A stretch of DNA of 18,048 nucleotides from Pseudomonadota bacterium. Its GTDB lineage: Bacteria; Pseudomonadota; Gammaproteobacteria; Steroidobacterales; Steroidobacteraceae. The first letter of the stretch is position 1; every line of letters starts with the position of its first letter. Position numbers and translations under genes: made by a program. Location of the stretch: NCBI GenBank assembly GCA_023428645.1, contig JAEYXD010000009.1:1-18048 (forward strand), given 5' to 3'. Of the stretch, positions 7,171-13,334 are shown piece after piece. The notes under the pieces are model-generated. The model was not told the DNA's origin, ran no database searches, and was given only the letters and a program-made list of their open reading frames with translations.

Positions 7171-8463
7171 ATGCGAGCGATCCCTGTGCACACTCAAGCC
7201 GCGGTGCCGCTGCTCATCCAGCAGCCCCTGCAATTGCCTTGCGGGCTGCTGCTGCGCAATCGCCTCGTGAAGGCCTCGATGACGGAGCGCATGGCGACGC
7301 CGGACGGACGACCGAGTCGGCGACTCGTCGAGCTGTTCCGGCGCTTTGCGAACGGCGGCGCGGGACTGCTGCTGACCGGCAACGTTGCCGTGGATGCGCG
7401 CCAGCTGGAGGCGCTCGGTAACGTGACCTTCGAGACGGCGCACGACCTCGAGGCATATCGGCAATGGGCGCGTGCAGGCGGCGCGGTTCCAATCTTCATG
7501 CAGCTCAACCATCCCGGGCGGCAAGCCATGCGGGAGGTGTCGCAGGAGCCCGTGGCGCCGTCCGCGGTGGGTCTTCCCAACAAGAAGTACTTCGCGACAC
7601 CGCGGGCCATGACCGAGGTCGACATCCTGGCGACGATCGCGAACTTCACTGCCGCGGCGCGCACCGCGGAGCGAGCTGGATTCGCGGGCGTCGAAATCCA
7701 TGCGGCGCACGGCTACTTGCTCAGTCAATTTCTGGCGCCGAATGTCAATCGGCGCACGGATCAATGGGGCGGCTCGATTCACAATCGCGCTCGCTTGCTG
7801 ATGCGAATCGTCGAGGAGGTTCGAACGAATGTCTCCGGATCGTTCGCGGTTGGCGTGAAGCTCAACGCTGGAGACTTCGTGAAGGGCGGGCTGGAGGCCT
7901 CCGAGGCGGCGATCGTCATGGCAGAGCTCGCGCGGCGGGATGTCGATTTCATCGAGGTATCGGGCGGAACGTTCGAACAGCCGGCTTCCTTCGGTCGTGG
8001 TGTGCCGGCGTCCACGCGCGGACGTGAAGGCTATTTTCTCGACATGGTGCAACGGGCGCGCGACGTCGCTCCTGTGCCGCTGATCGTGACGGGAGGCTGG
8101 CGTTCGGCGCGGGCGATGAGCGCGGCGATCGGTTCGGGAGCGTGCGATCTGATCGGGCTCGCTCGACCTCTGGCCATCGAACCGACGCTGCCGCTGCGTC
8201 TGCTGAGCGATCCCGACGCGCGCGCGATGGCGCCGGCGCTCACGCTGCCGCGCGGGCCGATCGCGTCCTTGGCCGAGCTGCTCTGGTATCGAGATCAGCT
8301 CGAGCGACTGGCAACCGGAAAGGCGCCGCGCTCGCGCGGTTCGACGACGGTCTCACTGCTGCGCGGTGTGTTGCGTAACAAGTGGCAAGCATTGCAGCGA
8401 GCGCGTCATCTGCGGCTCGTCGCAGCTTGCGCTCCGAGCGAGAGCCACGCCGGCTCGTCATGA
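7171..8463 (+). CDS. NADH:flavin oxidoreductase / Old Yellow Enzyme-family ene-reductase
   Basis: From ATG 7171 (GTG 7168 is one codon earlier) the protein has 430 residues and a TIM-barrel FMN fold. The N-terminal strand LLLRNRLVKASMTERMATPD is the usual flavin-contacting start. FMQLNHPGRQ gives the Q...HxGR flavin contacts. The active-site histidine pair is in GVEIHAAHGYLLSQFLAPNV, followed by the diagnostic NRRTDQWGGSIHNRARLL. VPLIVTGGWRS and LIGLARPL bind the FMN phosphate. There is no cysteine-rich 4Fe-4S or second FAD/NAD domain, so it is a single-domain OYE rather than a 2,4-dienoyl-CoA reductase. A C-terminal tail of about 60 arginine-rich residues after the barrel is longer than usual. 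It probably reduces an activated C=C bond of an enone or enoate in the pathway. Tight spacing on both sides supports one operon. The ribosome-binding site is weak. Confidence 0.94.
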   Translation: MRAIPVHTQAAVPLLIQQPLQLPCGLLLRNRLVKASMTERMATPDGRPSRRLVELFRRFANGGAGLLLTGNVAVDARQLEALGNVTFETAHDLEAYRQWARAGGAVPIFMQLNHPGRQAMREVSQEPVAPSAVGLPNKKYFATPRAMTEVDILATIANFTAAARTAERAGFAGVEIHAAHGYLLSQFLAPNVNRRTDQWGGSIHNRARLLMRIVEEVRTNVSGSFAVGVKLNAGDFVKGGLEASEAAIVMAELARRDVDFIEVSGGTFEQPASFGRGVPASTRGREGYFLDMVQRARDVAPVPLIVTGGWRSARAMSAAIGSGACDLIGLARPLAIEPTLPLRLLSDPDARAMAPALTLPRGPIASLAELLWYRDQLERLATGKAPRSRGSTTVSLLRGVLRNKWQALQRARHLRLVAACAPSESHAGSS

Positions 8464-8482
8464 GAATGCAGCGGAGCATTTC

Positions 8483-8941
8483 ATGAGCGTCATCCTCGAT
8501 ACCCGAACCGGCGCAACGGGAGACTATGCGGCCTGGGTGAGCGCCTTTGCGACAGCATGGCGCAGTGGCCGCAGCAGCCTCTTGGAACTCATGAGCCTGC
8601 TGAGTCCGGACATCACACTGACGGCGCCCGGCCTGCGTACGACGAGAGGGAAGGTCGAGGGCGAGTCGGCATTCAGGCGGACGTTCGAAGTGTTACCCGA
8701 CCTGACGGGGCAGGTGCAGCGATGGAGCGCGAGCGGCGAGGTGCTCTTCATCGAAATGACGTTCTCGGCCACGATCGCCGGGAAGCGCATGACCTGGCGC
8801 AATGTCGATCGCTTTTTGTTCCGGGACGGAATGGCGGTCGAACGCGTCGCCTTCTTCGATCCGGGCCCGATCCGCTCGGCGTTGCTATCGAACCCGTCTG
8901 GCTGGCGGCAGTTGTGGCGCCGAGTGCGCAGCGGGCTTTAG
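8483..8941 (+). CDS. SnoaL/NTF2-like (nuclear transport factor 2 family) protein
   Basis: The 152-residue protein starts at ATG 8483, with GGAG six bases upstream. A longer reading into the preceding gene (from 8366) is unlikely because it overlaps the Old Yellow Enzyme gene. The pattern is that of a SnoaL-like alpha+beta cone: an N-terminal helix (YAAWVSAFATAWRSGRSSL), LSPDITLTAPGLRTTRGK, a helix with FRRTFEVLPDLTG, then strands GEVLFIEMTFSATIAGKRMT, WRNVDRFLFRDGMAVERVAF and the typical FFDP ending of the core. Family members include ketosteroid isomerases, polyketide cyclases and limonene-epoxide hydrolases, so an isomerase, hydrolase or simple binding role is open. It lies 19 bp after the Old Yellow Enzyme gene and 33 bp before the dienelactone hydrolase gene, indicating co-transcription. 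No catalytic set can be named with certainty. Confidence 0.86.
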   Translation: MSVILDTRTGATGDYAAWVSAFATAWRSGRSSLLELMSLLSPDITLTAPGLRTTRGKVEGESAFRRTFEVLPDLTGQVQRWSASGEVLFIEMTFSATIAGKRMTWRNVDRFLFRDGMAVERVAFFDPGPIRSALLSNPSGWRQLWRRVRSGL

Positions 8942-8974
8942 GCTTCGCTCGTACAGGATCACGGGAGGCGAGTG

Positions 8975-9697
8975 ATGTTGCACGGCGAATTATTCGAGTA
9001 TCGGGATGGGACGACTGCTTGCGAGGGCTACGTCGCTTGCGCCGCGTCCGCAGGCAAGCAGCCTTGCGTTCTGATCGCGCACGACTGGAGCGGTCGGCTG
9101 CCCCACATCGACCGAATGGCGGACGAGATGGCTGCGCAGGGCTACGCGGGCTTCGCGATCGATGTGTATGGCCGTGGCAACCGGGGTCGCATCGACGCAG
9201 ACAACAGTGAGCTGATGGCTCCGTTCATCGCAGACCGCGCGCTGCTCCAGCGCCGGCTGCAAGCCGCGCTCGAAGCAGCGGCGTCGCTGCCGTTCGTCGA
9301 CTCGCAAAGAATGGCGATCGTGGGGTACTGCTTTGGCGGGCTGTGCGCGCTGGACCTGGCGCGCGGTGGTGATGCTCGCCTGAAGGCCGCCATCAGCATC
9401 CATGGCGTGCTCACGAAACCTCCTGGACCCAGTCGTCATATCCCCGCCAGCATCCTGGTGTTGCACGGCTGGGAGGATCCGTATGCGCCTCCTCGCGACG
9501 TGCTCGAGCTCGCTCGCGAGCTGACCGAAGCAGGCGCAGAGTGGGAGTTGCAGGCCTATGGTCATGCCCTGCACGCGTTCACGGCGGAAAACTTGAATGA
9601 TCCAGCGAAGGGACTCGCGTATCACGCGCAGGCGGCGGCCCGAGCTCGGCGCGCGCAGTACACCTTCCTGGCGGAGACGCTCGGTGGCCATCGCTAG
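8975..9697 (+). CDS. Dienelactone hydrolase-family alpha/beta hydrolase
   Basis: The 240-residue protein starts at ATG 8975 behind a strong GGGAGG at 8963-8968 with a 6-base gap; GTG 8972 is one codon earlier. The fold and triad match dienelactone hydrolases. The nucleophile Cys119 lies in GYCFGG, the acid Asp168 in LHGWEDPYAPP, and the histidine His200 in YGHALHAF. The position of the conserved activating Glu of classical enzymes (EIFG) is taken by Asp37 in AHDWSGRL. It is expected to be cytosolic and to open a lactone or hydrolyse a related ester, a step common at the end of ring-cleavage pathways. The gene is inside the co-directional enzyme run. The particular lactone cannot be deduced, and there is no chlorocatechol gene set next to it. 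Confidence 0.93.
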   Translation: MLHGELFEYRDGTTACEGYVACAASAGKQPCVLIAHDWSGRLPHIDRMADEMAAQGYAGFAIDVYGRGNRGRIDADNSELMAPFIADRALLQRRLQAALEAAASLPFVDSQRMAIVGYCFGGLCALDLARGGDARLKAAISIHGVLTKPPGPSRHIPASILVLHGWEDPYAPPRDVLELARELTEAGAEWELQAYGHALHAFTAENLNDPAKGLAYHAQAAARARRAQYTFLAETLGGHR

Positions 9698-9775
9698 GGC
9701 GTTCTGGTTCACGCGCACGTCGATCGTTGCGCATGAGAAGCGTCGCGCTAGCGAGACGCAGCGGAGCACACCGGC

Positions 9776-10204
9776 ATGAACGATCTGGTCTGGGGCTTTT
9801 TCTACGGCGGCCTGATCAATCCGGAAGTGATGCAGCGCGTGGGCATGACGCCCCGCAGCCAGGAAATCGCGATGCTTCCGGGCTATGAGCTGCAGATCGC
9901 TCCATGGGTCAACCTGGTGCCGAATCCGCGCGGGGTGGCTTACGGATTGCTGATGCTCGTGAGTCATCGCGAGTTGAGTCACGTCTACGGCCAGCTCAAG
10001 GCACCCTACGTTCCTTTTCCCGTGTTGGCGCAAGATGAGGAGGGCCGGCTGCGCACGGCCTTGTGCTATCTGTCACCCGGCATGCAACCGGGTCAGGCCG
10101 ACGCGTCGCACGTCGAAAACTTGTTGCATCCAGCGAGTCGCCTCGGCTTTCCGGAGTGGTACCTCGAGAAGATCCGCAGTTACTTGCCGCGCGCGAATGG
10201 ATGA
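9776..10204 (+). CDS. Gamma-glutamylcyclotransferase-fold protein, probable active-site variant
   Basis: This is a 142-residue protein starting at ATG 9776, with GGAG nine bases upstream. The start WGFFYGGLINPEVM corresponds to the FAYGSNMxxxxL loop that shapes the substrate pocket of the GGCT/AIG2 superfamily. GVAYGLLMLVSHREL corresponds to the VxGxxYxLxxxxLxxLD strand and helix. Family enzymes usually have a catalytic glutamate just after that helix. Here the matching stretch is SHVYGQLKAPYVPFPV, without a Glu at the expected place, so the usual cyclotransferase reaction is doubtful. The end (GFPEWYLEKIRSYLP) resembles the C-terminal helix of the fold. It is 78 bp after the hydrolase gene and may be the tail of that operon. 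It could be a lyase on a different substrate or a binding protein. The alignment was made by eye. Confidence 0.75.
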   Translation: MNDLVWGFFYGGLINPEVMQRVGMTPRSQEIAMLPGYELQIAPWVNLVPNPRGVAYGLLMLVSHRELSHVYGQLKAPYVPFPVLAQDEEGRLRTALCYLSPGMQPGQADASHVENLLHPASRLGFPEWYLEKIRSYLPRANG

Positions 10205-10361
10205 GCGCTGAGGCGTCGGTCGGATGCGTACAAAAGCGCGCAACGTCGCCGCGAGATCGGCGGCGTATCCTGCAGACGGAGTACGGGGCGGACATCGTGT
10301 TTGTCTTCCATGCATGGGCTCGGCATAGTCGACGCGAGTTGGCGGTGAGCGAGGATGGTTC

Positions 10362-11105
10362 GTGGCGACGTTCGTACTGGTTCCTGGATTCTGGCTTGGC
10401 GCCTGGGCCTGGCGCGCGGTCGAGAGGTCCTTGCGCGGACAAGGCCACGACGTGCATGCGCTCACGCTGACCGGCCTGGCCGAGAAAAAGCATCTCGTCG
10501 ATGTCGACATCGATCTCGGCACGCACACGCTCGATGTTTTCAATTACATCGAGTACGAAGGGCTCACAGAGGTCATTCTCGTCGGCCACAGCTACGCAGG
10601 ATTGGTGATCACCGCCGTCGCCGATCGCCTTGCGCCGAAGCTCGCCAAGCTCGTGTACGTGGACACCGCGCCCTTGCCGAGCGGCATGTCACTGATCGAG
10701 TTCTATCCGCCCGAGCTGCGTAAGACCTATCGCCAGCGAGTCGCGATGGAAGGCGACGGCCATCGGCTGCCGTTCCCGCCGTGGGAAGAGCTCGATAAAG
10801 CCGGGTCGGCGAAGGATCTGGACGAAGAGTTGCGTGCGGTCATCAAGGCGCGCGCGACGGATATGCCGTTCGGCCCTGCGCGTCAGGCGGTGCAGCTGAT
10901 GAAGTCCGGCCGAGCGCAGCTGCCGAAGACGGCGATCTGGTGCACGTTGCCTTCGCGGCAGGTGCAACAACTGGTCGGCAGCGGCAATGCGATGTTTCAG
11001 GAGCTCGCCGGTCCCGAATGGAAATTCGTCGACCTGCCGACGGGCCATTGGCCGATGTTCTCCAAGCCTCGCGAGCTCGGGGAGCTCTTGGCGCGCGAGG
11101 CATGA
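10362..11105 (+). CDS. Alpha/beta-hydrolase (EstC-like esterase family)
   Basis: The 247-residue protein starts at GTG 10362, with GAGG seven bases upstream (10351-10354). The N-terminal strand FVLVPGFWLGAWAWRAV holds the oxyanion-hole segment with the G-W-x-W pattern of the HNL/EstC/pyrethroid-hydrolase group. The nucleophile elbow GHSYAG puts Ser77 at the active site, and the histidine is His229 in LPTGHWPMF. An acidic residue late in the fold (around 190-205) is not obvious by eye. It is cytosolic, with no signal peptide. It should hydrolyse an ester, lactone or amide, and could act after the Old Yellow Enzyme and dienelactone hydrolase steps. A 157-bp gap precedes it, so it may have its own promoter. 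It converges on the metallophosphoesterase gene. Confidence 0.92.
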   Translation: MATFVLVPGFWLGAWAWRAVERSLRGQGHDVHALTLTGLAEKKHLVDVDIDLGTHTLDVFNYIEYEGLTEVILVGHSYAGLVITAVADRLAPKLAKLVYVDTAPLPSGMSLIEFYPPELRKTYRQRVAMEGDGHRLPFPPWEELDKAGSAKDLDEELRAVIKARATDMPFGPARQAVQLMKSGRAQLPKTAIWCTLPSRQVQQLVGSGNAMFQELAGPEWKFVDLPTGHWPMFSKPRELGELLAREA

Positions 11106-11172
11106 AGCGCGCCACTCGCAGCGCGTGGCCTGGGCCTGGTTGAGCCGCCGCGGCGAGACCGAAAATGCGGGG

Positions 11173-12306
11173 CTAGCGCTTCACCAATCTCAGCAGAGAA
11201 ATTTCGGAGGGAGCACCGAACCGTTTCGGCGGTCCCCAGTAACCCGTGCCGCGACTGATGTAGATCCACAGCTGGTTGAGCCGATGCAAGCCGGCCGTGT
11301 AGGGCTGTTGGAAGCGTACGAAATGATTCCAAGGCCAGAATTGCCCGCCGTGCGTGTGTCCCGAGAGCTGCACGTCGAAGCCAGCCGCCGCGGCCGCGGC
11401 CGCGCTGCGCGGTTGATGCGCGAGCAGCACTTTCGCATGCGAGTGCGGCGCGCCTGCCAGGGCACGTTCCGGATCACTGCGCTGCTCGGGATTGAAATGA
11501 TGCGCGCTGTAATCCGTGACGCCCGCGAGTACGAGCGTGCCTTTGCCATGCTTCAGAGCGACGTGCTCGTTCATGAGCACGGTCAGTCCGAGACGGCGGA
11601 ATTCGTGCGTCCATTGCGGCTCGCCCGAGTAGTACTCGTGATTGCCGGTGACGAAGAACGTGCCGTGGCGGGCGCGCAAGTTCGCAAGCGGCGCGACGTG
11701 TTCGGCAAGATCGCGCACGCTGCCATCGACGACGTCGCCCGTGATCGCAATCGCATCGGCGTCGAGCTCGTTCACCGCCGCCACGATCGCCTCGACATAG
11801 CTGCGCTTGATCGTGGCACCGACGTGTACGTCGCTGATCTGCGCGATCGAGAATCCGTGCAGCGCATCAGGCAGATTCTCGATCGGGATTTCGGTCTCGA
11901 CCACGCGGGCGCGCCGCCGTGCGTTTATGAATCCGATCAGCGTAATTGCGGCGGCGGTCAGGACGGCCGTCCTGGCTGACAGGAGTCGCCATTCCGGCAT
12001 GCGCTCCCCGGCAAACGGCCAGGCGACAAGCAGCGCGATGTCCCGCAGCAAGGTCACGACGAAGAACGTCGAGAACGCGCCCATGAAGAAGTACCCGACC
12101 CAGGCGATGCGATCGGCCGTGTGCCGCTCGAACGAGCGGCTCGCCATGCTGAGCGGAATCAAGACGGTCGAAGCAATCAGGAGTCCCGACCCGAGCGCGA
12201 TGCCGAACAGGCCCGCGCCGAGATCGCCCAGCAACCGTTGCCAGATATAAAAGTGGAGCAGCGCAACTAACGCGATGGCGGTGACGAACGAACGGCGGAG
12301 TTTCAA
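11173..12306 (-). CDS. Membrane-anchored metallophosphoesterase (YkuE/YaeI-like)
   Basis: I place the start at TTG 12306, because AGGGA lies five bases upstream and the hydrophobic region follows at once, giving 377 residues. An ATG at 12474 would add 56 low-complexity residues. Residues about 1-155 hold four hydrophobic segments (for example TAIALVALLHFYIW, LFGIALGSGLLIASTVLIPL, WVGYFFMGAFSTFFVVTLL, AVLTAAAITLIGF). The rest is a complete calcineurin-like phosphoesterase with all metal motifs: SDVHVG, GDVVDG, GNHEYY, LLAHQPR and SGHTHGGQ. This is the architecture of bacterial YkuE-like enzymes, some of which act on lipid-linked phosphates such as UDP-diacylglucosamine-type or isoprenoid phosphates; the substrate here is unknown. 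It is convergent with the preceding hydrolase gene and appears unrelated to the catabolic run. Confidence 0.92.
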   Translation of the reverse strand: MKLRRSFVTAIALVALLHFYIWQRLLGDLGAGLFGIALGSGLLIASTVLIPLSMASRSFERHTADRIAWVGYFFMGAFSTFFVVTLLRDIALLVAWPFAGERMPEWRLLSARTAVLTAAAITLIGFINARRRARVVETEIPIENLPDALHGFSIAQISDVHVGATIKRSYVEAIVAAVNELDADAIAITGDVVDGSVRDLAEHVAPLANLRARHGTFFVTGNHEYYSGEPQWTHEFRRLGLTVLMNEHVALKHGKGTLVLAGVTDYSAHHFNPEQRSDPERALAGAPHSHAKVLLAHQPRSAAAAAAAGFDVQLSGHTHGGQFWPWNHFVRFQQPYTAGLHRLNQLWIYISRGTGYWGPPKRFGAPSEISLLRLVKR

Positions 12307-12742
12307 GGAGTTCCCTGGACCGAGGGTGGGCTCATCAATCTGCGGGCTCGAAGCGCTGGTTTCAATCAGCGTCCCACTCGAGAGGGTCGAGCCCTGACTC
12401 CTCCGAATTGATGACAAGCTCGCGAGGGTCCCAGGCGCAATGCAGGTTCGCGCGAGAGCCTGCGTTGTCGTCAATGCTCGAAGTGCATGACCCTCGAGCC
12501 CGGACGCTCGACACCGGGTTTCGGTCGCTCAGGGGCAGGGCGTCATCGAAAGCCTGATCGATACTGCGCCGGCGTGGGCGACCATCGTGGGCACATTGGG
12601 CACTGTCGCGTCGTCAGCGTGCGCGGCTCCAAAATCGTATGACGATCAATCCCCGTGTATGCGCCTAGCGTGGGAGAAACAGGCGTGTGGCGAGGGCTGC
12701 AGCACTCTGGGAAATCAGGTCGGAAGGGTCGGTGTCGGGCGG

Positions 12743-12876
12743 CCTCGGGGCAACCACCGGGGAACAGCCACGTCCGGCGGACCTGCTCACCATTCCACGA
12801 CGAGCGCAGGCGCGTGACGCCAGCGAAATGGTGTCAGCGTCAACAGCGCGAAGGGTTCTTCGTTGACGCCGGCGTC
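12743..12876. other. Cluster of stem-loops, candidate structured RNA or mobile-element remnant
   Basis: Successive hairpins are visible. CCTCGG (12743-12748) pairs with CCGGGG (12757-12762) with one G-U pair. GTCC (12772-12775) pairs with GGAC (12779-12782). GACGCCA (12816-12822) pairs with TGGTGTC (12829-12835) with one G-U pair. GCGTCAA (12837-12843) plus CGAAG (12849-12853) pair with CTTCG plus TTGACGC (12858-12869) around a GGTT loop and a 5-base bulge. The last arm overlaps the perfect palindrome GACGCCGGCGTC (12865-12876). I know no named family that fits. Confidence 0.35.
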
Positions 12877-12955
12877 GCGCGCGCAGCCAAGCGTTGTTGG
12901 CCTGACTCGCCAGGGAGTCCACAAAATAGAAACAAAAGGAGAAGAGAATATATCC

Positions 12956-12971
12956 GTGCGAGCTCTCGCAC
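12956..12971. promoter_or_regulatory. 16-bp inverted repeat beside an AT-rich patch, possible operator
   Basis: GTGCGAG (12956-12962) and CTCGCAC (12965-12971) are perfect 7-bp inverted arms with a 2-bp centre. Directly upstream is GAATATATCC (12946-12955), one of the most AT-rich spots in this gap and a plausible -10 region. The pair could be an operator for a transcript running towards the TonB receptor at 13335. Confidence 0.35.
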
Positions 12972-13334
12972 TCGCTTGAAACGTGCCTCCACGCCCGCGA
13001 GGAGTGCTTGAGCGGTCCACAGGGCCGTCACACCCGATGCACATGCAACAGCACGGAACGGGTTTTAGGCCGACGAAGGGGCGCTTCGGTGCGGGTAAAA
13101 AATTCGCGAGCATAGTGGTGAGATCGTCAATTACCCTGTTTAATACGCAACGGTCTCCCTCAACGCGGACGCCAATTTCGACTGTCGGAACGGTGAGGAG
13201 GGTGCAGCGCCTTCTTGTTCCTGGTTGCCGCGGCAACGGCGGCGCTCGGCGCTCGTGGTGTTGGGGGCAGGACCGCCGGCGCGCAGCGACCTTTGCGTCA
13301 CTGCGCAAGTGATAAGTCAAGGGGGGAAAGAAGT

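Larger units (their letters stand above)
12307..13334. other. About 1 kb without a convincing protein gene
   Basis: Open frames here (for example 12587-12817 and 12655-13011 on plus, 12787-13353 on minus) lack ribosome-binding sites, recognisable domains and sensible composition, so I do not call them. The segment contains a cluster of hairpins at 12743-12876, an A-rich purine stretch at about 12921-12950 unlike the surrounding GC-rich DNA, a 16-bp inverted repeat at 12956-12971, and an AT-rich patch at about 13131-13147 (around GTTTAATAC). The last part must include the promoter and leader of the TonB receptor. It may also hold a decayed mobile element or a structured RNA. Confidence 0.55.

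Noticed and set aside
7066..8052. 328-codon minus-strand frame
   Set aside because: It is a shadow of the Old Yellow Enzyme gene, of arginine/histidine-rich composition typical of antisense GC-rich frames.
8990..10033. 347-codon minus-strand frame
   Set aside because: It runs antisense across the dienelactone hydrolase and GGCT-fold genes and has no domain or ribosome-binding site.
10247..10265. CGCCGC/GCGGCG hairpin in the gap before the alpha/beta hydrolase
   Set aside because: Only six base pairs, GC-only and without a T-run; such hairpins are expected by chance at this GC content.
12580..12900. Group II intron or insertion-sequence remnant
   Set aside because: The hairpins made me consider it, but I see no domain V-like sequence, reverse transcriptase, transposase or terminal repeats. 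Kept only as an open question for a nucleotide search.
13000..13334. Cobalamin riboswitch before the TonB receptor
   Set aside because: I looked for the conserved B12-box-like core that often precedes such receptors and did not find it.
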